Shown: piece by piece, positions 1 to 8,099 of the stretch
Layout: the number at the start of each line of letters is the position of its first letter
Position numbering within the stretch: position 1 is the first letter of the stretch
From: Streptomyces jumonjinensis
GTDB lineage: Bacteria; Actinomycetota; Actinomycetes; Streptomycetales; Streptomycetaceae
Reading direction: 5' to 3'
Length of the DNA: 54,658 bases
Assembly (NCBI RefSeq): GCF_009600885.1
Contig: NZ_VCLA01000066.1
Location: 16,006 to 70,663, forward strand
Notes under the pieces: model-generated
What the model was told of the DNA's origin: nothing
What the model saw: only the letters and a program-made list of their open reading frames with translations
Databases searched by the model: none
Made by a program: the position numbers and the translations under genes

Positions 1-20
1 CCGACCCGGAACCCGGTGCC

Positions 21-1439
21 TCACCCCACCGACGCGTCCGGGCCCATTCTGCTCCGTACCGCCGTCTGGACCTCGGCCTCCTCGGCCGGGTCCGCCGCGA
101 GCCTCCGCAGCCGTTCGGCGACGCGCACATCGCCCGTCTCGGCGTGCCGGGCGGCCACCTCGCGGGTGGTCTCCTCGCAGTCCCACAGACACTCGACGGC
201 GAATCCCGTGGCGAAGGAGGCGTCGGTCGCCGCCAGCGCCTTGGCGGCCCGGCCGCGCAGCTGGGACGAGGCGGTCTCACGGTAGACATGGCGCAGCACG
301 GGGGCCGCGCAGGTGATGCCGAGGCGTCCGGCGCCGTCCACCAGGGTCGACAGCAGCGGCGCGTCGGGCCCGTACGCCCGTACGGTCTCGCGCAGCGCGC
401 CCAGGACGAGCGCGTCGTCGGCCGCCGTGCCCCGGCAGGCGAGTACGCCCGCCGCGGAGGCTCCGAGCGCGTCGGGCCGGTGGACCCAGCCCCGGGCGCG
501 GTCGACGGCTTCCTCACCGCACATCCGCTCGAAGGCGGAGACAGCGGCCTCGGCGACGGTGCGCGAGCCGACGGATACCGCGGCCTCGATCAGATCGAGG
601 ACGACGGGGTCCCGTGACTCGGCGAGGTAGTGCAGGGCGGCGCAGCGCGCGCCGTCCGTTCCCTCGCGGGCCGCCGTGACGATCGCGGGCCGGTCGTCGG
701 CCCCGGCGACGGCGGACAGACACCGGGCGGCGGGCACATGCAGCGGGGTGCCGCGCTCCAGTCCTTGATCGGCCCAGTCGAAGACGGCTTGGACGCTCCA
801 GCCCGGCCGTGGGCCGGTGGGTCGCATCTGGCGCTGCCAGCGGTCGAAGGAGCCCGCTTCCTGGGCGGCGCGGACGCGGGGTCCGACCGACTCCCTGGGG
901 TCGTCGGCCCACAGCCGCCAGGGCCGTGGCTCGAAGGCGTCCCGCACGGTGGCGGCCAGCTCGGCGTCGCCCTCCGGGGTCGCCGGGAATCTGGCGAGGA
1001 CGGGGGCGGCGAGGGAGCGCAGCCCGGCGTCGTCGTCGCGCAGGGCCAGCTCGTCGAGCGCCCACGCCCAGTTGGCGCCGATCGCGGCATAGCCGCGCAG
1101 CAGCCGGAGGGCGTCCGCTCTGCCGTACGAGGCGAGATGGCCGAGTACCGCGAGCGCGAGACCGGTTCTGGCCTCGTCCGTGTCGAGGTGGTCGTCGGCA
1201 TCGCGAAGATGCCGTTCGATCTCTTCGAGACCGCCGTGGAGATCCAGGTACAGGCGGGCGTAGTAGAGGGAGCGGTTCTCGACCTGCCAGTCGAGGCGGG
1301 GATCGTTCAGCACGCAGTGGTTGAGGGCGGCGAGGGCCTCGGCGCGCGGCGCTGCGAGCGCGTGCAGCGTGCCGTCGCCTCGGCCTCTCTGCAACAGGCC
1401 GAGCAGCGTGCCGCTCGGCGCTATGACTGGATCGAACAT
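21..1439 (-). CDS. HEAT-repeat protein
   Basis: A 472-residue protein built almost entirely of alanine- and leucine-rich helical pairs of about 30 residues, the pattern of HEAT/armadillo solenoids, which act as protein-protein scaffolds. It has no signal peptide, no membrane segment and no catalytic motif. Example helices are 'EALAALNHCVLNDPRLDWQ' near the N-terminus and 'VRVAERLRRLAADPAEEAE' near the end. The ATG at 1439 has GAGG eight bases upstream and opens with MFDPVIAPSGTLLGLL. Its same-strand upstream neighbour is another repeat-scaffold (ankyrin) gene, but about 425 bases and a minisatellite separate them, so joint transcription is uncertain. Its partner is unknown. The fold call is fairly safe; the biological role is not known. 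Confidence 0.8.
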   Translation of the reverse strand: MFDPVIAPSGTLLGLLQRGRGDGTLHALAAPRAEALAALNHCVLNDPRLDWQVENRSLYYARLYLDLHGGLEEIERHLRDADDHLDTDEARTGLALAVLGHLASYGRADALRLLRGYAAIGANWAWALDELALRDDDAGLRSLAAPVLARFPATPEGDAELAATVRDAFEPRPWRLWADDPRESVGPRVRAAQEAGSFDRWQRQMRPTGPRPGWSVQAVFDWADQGLERGTPLHVPAARCLSAVAGADDRPAIVTAAREGTDGARCAALHYLAESRDPVVLDLIEAAVSVGSRTVAEAAVSAFERMCGEEAVDRARGWVHRPDALGASAAGVLACRGTAADDALVLGALRETVRAYGPDAPLLSTLVDGAGRLGITCAAPVLRHVYRETASSQLRGRAAKALAATDASFATGFAVECLWDCEETTREVAARHAETGDVRVAERLRRLAADPAEEAEVQTAVRSRMGPDASVG

Positions 1440-1724
1440 GGGGAAAGCCTCACATCAAGCTCTCGACGCAACCGGGGACTGGGGATGTCTAGGCCGCGCT
1501 GCAGCATGTGATGCCGCCCGTCGTCATCCGCGTCTTCCGCGCCATCCGCTTGCTGTAGACCATCTTCCTGCCTCTCGTCTGTGGCCCCAGGGGAACTCCC
1601 GGTGATGTCCGGGACAGGGCCGTACGTCATGATGACCCACCCATATCGCCACCGCGACCACATTTACGACGCCCCTGCCAGGGGCTCCTGGCCTGCTCGG
1701 GGGCCTCTGAGCGTGCTGTCGGCG

Positions 1725-1870
1725 CTGCCCGGCGGTCCCACCGGGCTGTCCGGCGGTCTCACCGCGCTGCCCGGCGGTCCCACCGGGCTACTCGGCGGTC
1801 CCACCAGGCTGCCCGGCGGTCCCACCGCGCTGCCCGGCGGTCCCACCGGGCTGCCCGGCGGTCTCACCGG
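1725..1870. repeat. 21-bp minisatellite, seven copies, ending on the ankyrin gene stop
   Basis: Seven head-to-tail copies of a 21-bp unit of the form CTGCCCGGCGGTCCCACCGG+G, with one to four differences per copy. The seventh copy contains the stop codon (1864-1866) of the minus-strand ankyrin gene. Because 21 is a multiple of three, the array stays in that gene's frame. Past the TGA it would read as repeated heptapeptides DRRAARW until a TGA in the copy nearest 1746-1766. In the intervening copies the stop position is TGG (Trp). Confidence 0.9.
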
Positions 1871-2256
1871 CCGTCGAACAGCTCCAGAAGCTCCGTCTTC
1901 CCGAACATCCGGGCGGTATCCACGGCGGAGGGGGTTCCGGCCGCCGGATCGGCCCCGCCGGCCAGCAGCGCGCGTACGACGGCGACGTCGCCCTTGAAGA
2001 CGGCGCCCGCGAGCGGCGTCTGGCCCCGGTCGTTGGCCCGGTCCGGGTCGGCGCCACGGGCGATGAGGGCCTCGACGGCGGAGGGGTGGCCGTGGTAGGC
2101 GGCGAGCATCACCAGGGTGTCGCCGCGGTCATTGGTGAGACCGGCGGGCACGCCCGCGTCGATATACGCGGCGAGCGCCTCGGTCTCTCCCTGGCGGGCC
2201 AGGTCGAAGACCTTGGTCGCGAGTTCGATCACTTCCGGATCCGGGGTCTCGCTCAT
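1864..2256 (-). CDS. Ankyrin-repeat protein
   Basis: A 130-residue cytoplasmic protein made of about three ankyrin repeats. The repeats show the TPL/AA-xxG-H hallmark: 'NDRGDTLVMLAAYHGHPSAV' is followed by 'NDRGQTPLAGAVFKGDVAVV', with a capping helix before and a partial repeat after. Ankyrin proteins bind partners and have no enzymatic activity of their own. The ATG at 2256 (MSETPDPEVIELA) is preceded by AAGGCGG. Small ankyrin proteins are common in Streptomyces; in several bacteria such proteins accompany catalases, but no catalase is visible here. The stop codon lies inside a 21-bp minisatellite, so the C-terminal boundary is set by one base (TGA versus the TGG of neighbouring copies). Confidence 0.85.
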   Translation of the reverse strand: MSETPDPEVIELATKVFDLARQGETEALAAYIDAGVPAGLTNDRGDTLVMLAAYHGHPSAVEALIARGADPDRANDRGQTPLAGAVFKGDVAVVRALLAGGADPAAGTPSAVDTARMFGKTELLELFDGR

Positions 2257-2404
2257 CGGGGACCGCCTTTCGCTGTGTTGATCCGCACTGCGTTGACCTG
2301 CACTGCGCTGACCTGGGGTGCACGGCCGGGTGGTGAGCCGTGCGAGTGAACCGACAGATTACTGCCCGCGGGGCGGCTGCGGGCCTGCTCCGCGGCGGTG
2401 ACAG

Positions 2405-2513
2405 GGCACTGTGCCGCGGCGGTGGTGGGGGCACTGTGCCGTGCGATCGCGCAGTGTGCCCCCTGAGAGGCCGGACTCCGTGCGCCGATGCAGTGAAATA
2501 CCGAGATTTTCAC
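2405..2513. promoter_or_regulatory. Palindrome array in the smeA upstream region
   Basis: The 11-bp palindrome GGCACTGTGCC occurs at 2405-2415 and again at 2430-2440, exactly 25 bp apart. A related GCAGTGTGCC follows at 2451-2460. Nearer the gene is an inverted repeat GTGAAA (2493-2498) / TTTCAC (2508-2513) with a 9-bp spacer, just before an AT-rich stretch (about 2505-2540) that probably holds the promoter. The regular spacing suggests cooperative binding of a developmental regulator. Which one is not known, and no clear sigma-WhiG promoter was found. Confidence 0.5.
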
Positions 2514-2564
2514 TCGTTTGCACCTTTTATCGCATAGATACTTCCTGTGAGGTTGGAAGAACTC

Positions 2565-2792
2565 ATGGTGACCGTCCCCATCACCCAGGAGAACCTCATG
2601 ATCCTTTCCATTTCAGGCGTGGTGCTGCTCGCGATCATCGTCTTTCTGTTCTTCCGGAAGGGCGGGCTCAAGGCGTCCCACGCCGTCGCCTGCGCCCTCT
2701 TCGGATTCTTTCTCGCGGGCACCGCCATCGCCCCGAGCATCAAGGCGGGCAGCCAGAGCCTGGCCAGCCTGCTCGGCGGGATCAAATTCTGA
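2565..2792 (+). CDS. smeA: SmeA-like small membrane protein
   Basis: A 75-residue protein with two hydrophobic helices: about residues 9-28 (a run containing ISGVVLLAIIVFLFF) and about 38-55 (ACALFGFFLAGTAIA), joined by a short basic loop. In S. coelicolor the published smeA-sffA locus encodes a small membrane protein that recruits the FtsK/SpoIIIE-like SffA to sporulation septa, and related genes pair with Tra proteins on plasmids. Size, topology and the downstream FtsK-like gene all match. An in-frame GTG at 2547 exists, but the ATG at 2565 has GGAAGA four bases upstream and is preferred. It is probably co-transcribed with the next gene across a 153-base, repeat-containing spacer. It is expected to be expressed in sporulating aerial hyphae. 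Confidence 0.85.
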   Translation: MVTVPITQENLMILSISGVVLLAIIVFLFFRKGGLKASHAVACALFGFFLAGTAIAPSIKAGSQSLASLLGGIKF

Positions 2793-2834
2793 CCTTGTTC
2801 CTTGCGAACTCCACCGGGAACTCGCTCAGGAACT

Positions 2835-2890
2835 CCTGAAGACAGGAGCCCCTGAAGACAGGAACGCCTGAGGACAGGAACCCCTGACGA
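2835..2890. repeat. 16-bp tandem repeat in the smeA-sffA spacer
   Basis: Three full copies and one partial copy of CCTGAAGACAGGAGCC-type 16-mers start at 2835, 2851, 2867 and 2883. Each full unit contains CCTG...CAGG, so single units and neighbouring units can fold into small hairpins. The array sits between two cotranscribed genes and could affect mRNA stability or the relative output of sffA. Confidence 0.85.
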
Positions 2891-2945
2891 TCGGGTATCC
2901 CGGCTCTGCCACCCGCCCCAGCCCCGCACCCCCCAGGAGACCGAT

Positions 2946-4568
2946 GTGGCCCGGCGACCACTCCCCCGCATTCTGAGCAGCGCCACCGCGCAGGCCGTCC
3001 GGACCAGGGAGATCGCCCGGACGGCCGCCGACAGCGCCGCGGACGTCCTCCATCCGCTGATCACGGTCTCCCGGGGGCTGCGGGAGCTGGCCGGCATCGC
3101 CCGCCGGAAATGGGCCGAGACGCCCAAGGACAAGCGCGGCCCCACACTGCTCATGGCGGCGGGCGGGGTGATGGCGGTCGCGCTCATCCGGTTCGGGCCG
3201 GTGCTGGCCCTGATCTCGCTGATGGCCGCCGCCGCCTGGAAGGGGCGGGTGCGCCCGGTGGTGAAGACCGGCCCCGACGAATCCGAGATCGCCCGGCTCC
3301 AGGCGCTCTACGAAGCGCTGGTGCCCTACTTCTCGGCGCCCGAGGACCCCGACCCGCGCTACGCCCATGGCGGGGAGTGGGCCGGGGTCTTCGACGACTA
3401 CGCCTTCGACGGGAACGGCCGGCTGACCGAGCTGCGCATCGCCTACCCGGCCTACTTCGCGGACGGCGAGGAGGAGTCGCGGGAGCGGATCGAGCAGCTG
3501 CTGCACGCCAAATCGGGCCGTGGCCGCGAGTACCGCTTCCGCTGGGACGAGGAGGGGAACCAGCTGCTGATGAACGTGCTCCCCGCGCTCTCCACCGCCA
3601 TCGCGGCCCAGCGCTTCGTCACCGCGCCCGGCGAGACCGTGCTGGGCTTCACCGACGCGGACTCGGTGCAGCGCACGGTGCCGGTGACGGACGGCGGGGA
3701 GACCAGGGACGCGCCGCCGGTGATCTGGCGCACCGGACCGCGCTCCACCGAGCCGCATCTGCTGGCGGTGGGCCAGCCCGGCGGCGGTGCCACGACCCTG
3801 CTGCGCTCGATCGCGCTCCAGGCTCTCCAGCACGGAGACGTACTGATCGTGGAGGGCGGCGGAACCGGCGAGTACGCCTGTCTCACCGGGCGTACGGGAG
3901 TGCTCTCCGTCGAGTGCGGTCTCGCCGGGGCGCTCAGCAGCCTGGAGTGGGCGGCGCACGAGACCGAGCGGCGGCTGATCGCGGCGAACCGGGCGCGGCA
4001 GGCGGGCCGGCCGGCCCCCGCGGACACCCGGCGCCCGCTGTGGATCCTGGTGGACCGGCCGAGCGTCTTCGGGCATCTCGCCGCCGCGGACGGCCGCACC
4101 GACCCGCAGCAGCTGCTCCAGGTGCCGCTGCGGCACGGCCGGGAGGCGGCCGTGACCGTGGTGGTGACCGAGCAGTTCGACTGCGTGGACGCGCTCACGG
4201 AGACGGTACGGAGCCACACCCGCGCCCGGGTGGTGCTCGGGCCCGCCGGGTTCGAGCAGATCGAGAGCGTGCTGGGGACGGCCCCGCACACCACGCCGAC
4301 GCCCGGCGTGCCGCCGGGGCGCGGCTACGCCAGGCTCGGCGCCGGACCGGTGCTCCGGCTCCAGGTCCCGGCGACCCCGGACCCGTACGACGACGCGACG
4401 GGCGAGGCGCACCGGCAGGCGGTGCTGGAGCTGCTGCCGGACCATCAGCCGACCGGGGTCCCGGGGGGCGGGCAGTCCTCCGGGCACGATCCGCTGCGCG
4501 GCGGGGATCAGGTCCCGGCCCAGGACCCGGCCCCCGCCCAGGTCGCCCCCGTACCGGCGGAGAGCTGA
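2946..4568 (+). CDS. sffA: SffA-like FtsK/SpoIIIE-family protein with degenerate Walker A
   Basis: A 540-residue protein. A basic N-terminal stretch is followed by a hydrophobic pair at about residues 66-98 (LLMAAGGVMAVALI, VLALISLMAAAAW) and then a soluble region resembling the FtsK/Tra ATPase domain. The P-loop reads GQPGGGATT (residues 276-284). The canonical pattern is GxxxxGK[ST], so the essential lysine is replaced by Ala282. The probable Walker B is LWILVDRPS, with the Asp kept but no following Glu. In S. coelicolor SffA localises to sporulation septa in a SmeA-dependent way, and its function was reported to differ from FtsK translocase activity; this degenerate site fits that. GTG at 2946 follows AGGAGA by five bases. 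Confidence is high for the family and the smeA pairing, moderate for loss of ATPase activity. Confidence 0.85.
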   Translation: MARRPLPRILSSATAQAVRTREIARTAADSAADVLHPLITVSRGLRELAGIARRKWAETPKDKRGPTLLMAAGGVMAVALIRFGPVLALISLMAAAAWKGRVRPVVKTGPDESEIARLQALYEALVPYFSAPEDPDPRYAHGGEWAGVFDDYAFDGNGRLTELRIAYPAYFADGEEESRERIEQLLHAKSGRGREYRFRWDEEGNQLLMNVLPALSTAIAAQRFVTAPGETVLGFTDADSVQRTVPVTDGGETRDAPPVIWRTGPRSTEPHLLAVGQPGGGATTLLRSIALQALQHGDVLIVEGGGTGEYACLTGRTGVLSVECGLAGALSSLEWAAHETERRLIAANRARQAGRPAPADTRRPLWILVDRPSVFGHLAAADGRTDPQQLLQVPLRHGREAAVTVVVTEQFDCVDALTETVRSHTRARVVLGPAGFEQIESVLGTAPHTTPTPGVPPGRGYARLGAGPVLRLQVPATPDPYDDATGEAHRQAVLELLPDHQPTGVPGGGQSSGHDPLRGGDQVPAQDPAPAQVAPVPAES

Positions 4569-4574
4569 CCGGCG

Positions 4575-4690
4575 GAGAGCCGACCGGCCGGCCCAAGGCC
4601 CCAGGCCCCAGGCCCAAAGCCCCAGGCCCGGGACCGGGACCGGGACCGGCCGGCCCAGGACCCCGGCCCCGGCCCCGGCCCCGGTGGCCA
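4575..4690. repeat. Low-complexity CCAGGCCC / GGGACC tract
   Basis: The spacer between sffA and the convergent MocR gene is a low-complexity run: several CCCCAGGC-type units, then GGGACC hexamers, then CCCCGG hexamers up to about 4685. It is a slippage-prone, strongly structured sequence. I see no gene in it; it may act as a bidirectional transcription barrier. Confidence 0.6.
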
Positions 4691-4725
4691 CCGCCCCGAT
4701 AGCCCCGGGCTGCCCCGCGATACGC

Positions 4726-6225
4726 CTAAGCCACGAAGGTGCGCGGAGCCTCCGCCCCCGTCGTCGCGCCCGTCTCCACCAGCCGGGCCGCCGCCGCCAG
4801 CCGGGCCGCGGCCTCGTCCGCGACCGGGCCGCCGACCGTGAACGGCAGCCGGACGAAGCCCTCGAAGGCCCCGTCCACCCCGAACCGCGGCCCGGACGGC
4901 ACCCGTACGCCCACCCGTTCGCCGACCTCGGCCAGCCGCGAGCCGGAGAGCCCTCCGGTCCGCACCCAGAGGGTGAGGCCGCCGTTCGGCACGGAGAACT
5001 CCCATTCCGGCAGCTCCCGGCGGATCGCCGCGACCAGTGTGTCGCGGTTCTCCCGGGCCTGATCGCGCCGGAGCTCGACCGCCTGGGCCCAGCCGCCGGT
5101 CCGCATCAGCCAGTTGACGCCGAGCTGTTCCAGTACGGGGGTGCCGAGGTCCGCGTAGGCGCGGGCGGCCACCAGTGAGCGGATCACATCGGGGGAGGCG
5201 CGCACCCAGCCGATCCGCATCCCGGCCCAGAACGCCTTACTCGCGGAGCCCACGGTCAGCACCGTGGAGCCCGCCGGGTCGAAGGCGCAGACCGGCCGGG
5301 GCATATCGGGCAGCTCGTCCAGATGCAGCTCCGACATGGTCTCGTCCACGACCAGGACGGTGCCCGCCGAGCGGGCCGCGTCGACCAGCCGGCGGCGCTG
5401 GTCCTCGTCGGCCAGCGCCCCCGTCGGGTTGTGGAAGTCGGCGACGACGTAGGCGAGTCGCGGGGCCGCGTCCCTGAGCACCTGCCGCCAGCGGGGCAGA
5501 TCCCAGCCGCCGAGCCCCTCCGCCATGGCCACCGGCACCAGCCGGGCCCCGGCCTCCCGCATCAGCTGGAGGATATTGGCGTACGAGGGGGACTCGACGG
5601 CGATCCGCTCGCCGCGCCCGGCGAAGAGATGACAGATGGCGTCCATCGCGCCCATCGCGCCGGTGGTGACCATGATCTGCTCGGGCATGGTGGGGATGCC
5701 GCGCTCGGTGTAGCGGTCGGCGAGCATCTGGCGGAGGGCGGGGATGCCCGCCGGGTAGTCGCCATGGGTGTGGGCGTACGGCGGCAGCTCCTCCAGCGCC
5801 CCCTGGATGCTCCGGGTCAGCCAGGGCTCGGGCGCGGGCAGTGCGGCGCAGCCCAGATCGATCATGGAGCCGACCGACTCCGGCGGCAGCGGCTCCAGAC
5901 CGCGCGCGGGCAGCGGATTGCCCGCCGGCACGGCGGTCCAGCTGCCCGCTCCCCTGCGGGATTCGAGGAAGCCCTCGGTGCGCAGCGCCTCATAGGCGGC
6001 GGCGACGGTGGTGCGGCTGACGGAGAGCGCCAGGGCGAGTTCGCGCTCCGCGGGCAGCCGGGCGGCGACGGGGACCCGGCCTTCCAGCACCAGCAGCCGG
6101 ACTCCGTCGGCGAGGGCCCGGTAGGCGGGGGGCTTACGGGCCCCGGCGACGGCGGGGCGGGACTGCTGGGCGGAGAGCTGACGGGCGAGCTGAGCCGCCC
6201 CCACCGCCGAGGTCCACTGCGTCAT
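4726..6225 (-). CDS. MocR/PdxR-type GntR-aminotransferase regulator
   Basis: A 499-residue fusion of an N-terminal winged-helix GntR domain (about residues 30-100, with 'PAERELALALSVSRTTVAAA' as the recognition segment) and a fold-type I aminotransferase-like domain to the C-terminus. The PLP lysine is in 'VGSASKAFWAGMRIGW', and 'DFHNPTGALAD' is the substrate/PLP region. MocR proteins use PLP or an amino acid aldimine as signal and usually control vitamin B6, GABA, taurine or membrane transport genes. The divergent neighbour is a YczE-type membrane protein, a pairing seen repeatedly with MocR regulators, which suggests it controls that gene. The ATG at 6225 with GGTGG upstream fits better than the ATG at 6291, which would run into the neighbour's promoter. 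Confidence 0.88.
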   Translation of the reverse strand: MTQWTSAVGAAQLARQLSAQQSRPAVAGARKPPAYRALADGVRLLVLEGRVPVAARLPAERELALALSVSRTTVAAAYEALRTEGFLESRRGAGSWTAVPAGNPLPARGLEPLPPESVGSMIDLGCAALPAPEPWLTRSIQGALEELPPYAHTHGDYPAGIPALRQMLADRYTERGIPTMPEQIMVTTGAMGAMDAICHLFAGRGERIAVESPSYANILQLMREAGARLVPVAMAEGLGGWDLPRWRQVLRDAAPRLAYVVADFHNPTGALADEDQRRRLVDAARSAGTVLVVDETMSELHLDELPDMPRPVCAFDPAGSTVLTVGSASKAFWAGMRIGWVRASPDVIRSLVAARAYADLGTPVLEQLGVNWLMRTGGWAQAVELRRDQARENRDTLVAAIRRELPEWEFSVPNGGLTLWVRTGGLSGSRLAEVGERVGVRVPSGPRFGVDGAFEGFVRLPFTVGGPVADEAAARLAAAARLVETGATTGAEAPRTFVA

Positions 6226-6325
6226 GGAAATCAGTCCACCCTTCTGGAATTGGCCATGGTTGGCTTCCGTTCCATAGCCACAGAGTGTCATGAGTCAAGG
6301 CATTGTCACTAGAGGGGCCACTGTC

Positions 6326-7117
6326 GTGTCCAATAGCTCGTCCCATGGGTCCACCCATCTCAGCCGCCGGCTGTTCCAGCTCTATCTGGGGCTCGCGCTC
6401 TACGGCGCGAGCTCCGCGCTGCTGGTGCGCGGCGGTCTCGGTCTCGAACCCTGGAATGTGCTGCATCAGGGGCTCGCCGAGCGGACCGGGCTGACGATCG
6501 GCGTGATGAGCATCATCGTCGGCGCGGTGGTGCTGCTGCTGTGGATACCCCTCCGGCAGCGGCCGGGGCTGGGCACGGTCTCCAATGTCTTCGTCATCGG
6601 TCTGGCGATGGACGGCACTCTGGCGCTCGTCCCGGAGGTGCACGGACCGGCCGCGCAGATCGCGATGACGGCCGCGGGCATCGTGATCAACGGTGCGGCG
6701 ACCGGCCTCTACATCGCGGCGCGCTTCGGGCCCGGCCCGCGCGACGGTCTGATGACGGGGCTGCACCGGGTCACGGGCCGTTCGATTCGGGTGGTGCGTA
6801 CGGGCATCGAGCTGACCGTGGTGGCCACGGGGTTCCTGCTCGGCGGTTCAGTGGGCATCGGCACGGTGGCGTACGCGCTGGCGATCGGCCCCCTGGCCCA
6901 GCTGTTTCTGCGGGTCTTCGCGGTCTCCGGCGCGAGCGTGACGGCGGCGGCCGGCGGCGGGACGGCGAGCGGCTCGACGGGCAGCACGACGGACGGAACA
7001 GCGAACGGCACGACGAGCGACACAACGGACAGCGCAGCGGACAGCACGACGGACGGCGACGGAGAGGCCGACGGCACGGCGGGACGGCGGACGGCGATGG
7101 AGCAGCCGACACCATGA
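6326..7117 (+). CDS. YczE/YitT-like integral membrane protein
   Basis: A 263-residue membrane protein with about five helices in its first 205 residues. It carries the YczE hallmark of an N-terminal segment 'LYGASSALLVRGGLGLEPWN' followed by the 'GPGPRDGLMTGLHR' loop. YczE homologues have no firmly assigned substrate; in Firmicutes and actinobacteria they sit beside MocR regulators. The last 55 or so residues are a Gly/Ser/Thr/Asp low-complexity tail rich in TTDG and DTTDS units, encoded by near-repeats at about 6960-7090 and probably a slippage product. GTG at 6326 is chosen because AGAGGGG lies eight bases upstream; an upstream in-frame ATG at 6290 lacks a ribosome site. The 100-base divergent region contains TGTCA at two points 17 bp apart, possible MocR half-sites. 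Confidence 0.85.
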   Translation: MSNSSSHGSTHLSRRLFQLYLGLALYGASSALLVRGGLGLEPWNVLHQGLAERTGLTIGVMSIIVGAVVLLLWIPLRQRPGLGTVSNVFVIGLAMDGTLALVPEVHGPAAQIAMTAAGIVINGAATGLYIAARFGPGPRDGLMTGLHRVTGRSIRVVRTGIELTVVATGFLLGGSVGIGTVAYALAIGPLAQLFLRVFAVSGASVTAAAGGGTASGSTGSTTDGTANGTTSDTTDSAADSTTDGDGEADGTAGRRTAMEQPTP

Positions 7118-7187
7118 CGACCGGTGGAGCGGCCGGCGGCGGGGCGGCGGCCGTCTCCGACGCGCCGGAGCGCGCGATACTTCGGCG

Positions 7188-7958
7188 GTGACCCGGCTGC
7201 CCCGTCCCCACCCCTATCTCGGCCATCCCGTGCCGCTGGCGTTCGCCCACCGGGGCGGCGCGGCGGACGGACTGGAGAACACGGCCGCCGCCTTCCGGCG
7301 GGCGACCGCTCTCGGCTACCGCTACTTCGAGACCGATGTCCATACGACCGCCGACGGCAAGCTCGTCGCCTTCCATGACGCCACGCTGGACCGGGCCACG
7401 GACCGCGGCGGCCGGATCGCCCGGCTGCCGTGGAGCGAGGTGCGCCGGGCGCGGGTCGCGGGCCGGGAGCCGCTGCCGCTCTTCGAGGAGCTGCTGGAGG
7501 AGTTCCCCCGGGCGCACTGGAACGTGGACGTCAAGGCGGAGCCCGCGCTGCTTCCGCTGCTGGATCTGATCCGCCGCACGGACTCATGGGACCGGGTGTG
7601 CGTCGGCTCGTTCTCCGAGAGCCGGGTGGCACGGGCGGCGCGGCTGGCCGGCCCTCGGCTCGCCACCTCGTACGGGGTCCGGGGCGTGCTGGGGCTGCGG
7701 CTGCGTTCGCTGGGCATCCCGGCCGCCGTGCGCGCCGGGGCGGTCTGCGCCCAGGTGCCCGAGGTGCAGACCGGTGTCCGAGTGGTGGACCGCCGGTTCA
7801 TCCGGACCGCCCACGCCAGGGGCCTCCAGGTGCATGTGTGGACGGTGAACGATCCGGAGCGGATGAGAACGCTGCTGGATCTGGGGGTGGACGGCATCAT
7901 GACCGACCGTCTGGAGACGCTGCGCGCGGTACTGGCCGAGCGGGGTGCCGCTCCCTGA
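7188..7958 (+). CDS. Glycerophosphodiester phosphodiesterase
   Basis: A 256-residue GDPD-family TIM-barrel enzyme that hydrolyses glycerophosphodiesters to glycerol-3-phosphate and an alcohol. The family's metal and catalytic residues are visible: AHRGG (His21, Arg22), GYRYFETDVHTTADG (Glu48, Asp50), VAFHDATLDR (His63), and NVDVKAE. There is no signal peptide, so it is a cytosolic UgpQ-type enzyme. The GTG start at 7188 has no strong ribosome site but gives the usual N-terminus a short distance before the first barrel strand. It follows the YczE gene by 70 bases on the same strand. A decayed transporter gene lies downstream where, from memory, related genomes carry an intact MFS gene. Confidence 0.9.
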   Translation: MTRLPRPHPYLGHPVPLAFAHRGGAADGLENTAAAFRRATALGYRYFETDVHTTADGKLVAFHDATLDRATDRGGRIARLPWSEVRRARVAGREPLPLFEELLEEFPRAHWNVDVKAEPALLPLLDLIRRTDSWDRVCVGSFSESRVARAARLAGPRLATSYGVRGVLGLRLRSLGIPAAVRAGAVCAQVPEVQTGVRVVDRRFIRTAHARGLQVHVWTVNDPERMRTLLDLGVDGIMTDRLETLRAVLAERGAAP

Positions 7959-8099
7959 CCCGCCCTGGGGCCGGCGCGGACGGGAGCAACCCGGCTGATA
8001 TTCCTCCGATTTCGCCCGTTCCGTCCCCTCAAGCGACGCCCGCACCGCGTTTCCGGGCCGTATCCATATCCATATCCACATCCGACCCCGGCAGCCGAA

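Noticed and set aside
2826..4691. Long minus-strand frame (621 codons) opposite sffA
   Set aside because: Arg/Gly/Pro-rich shadow composition with no domain; sffA on the plus strand has family motifs and a ribosome site.
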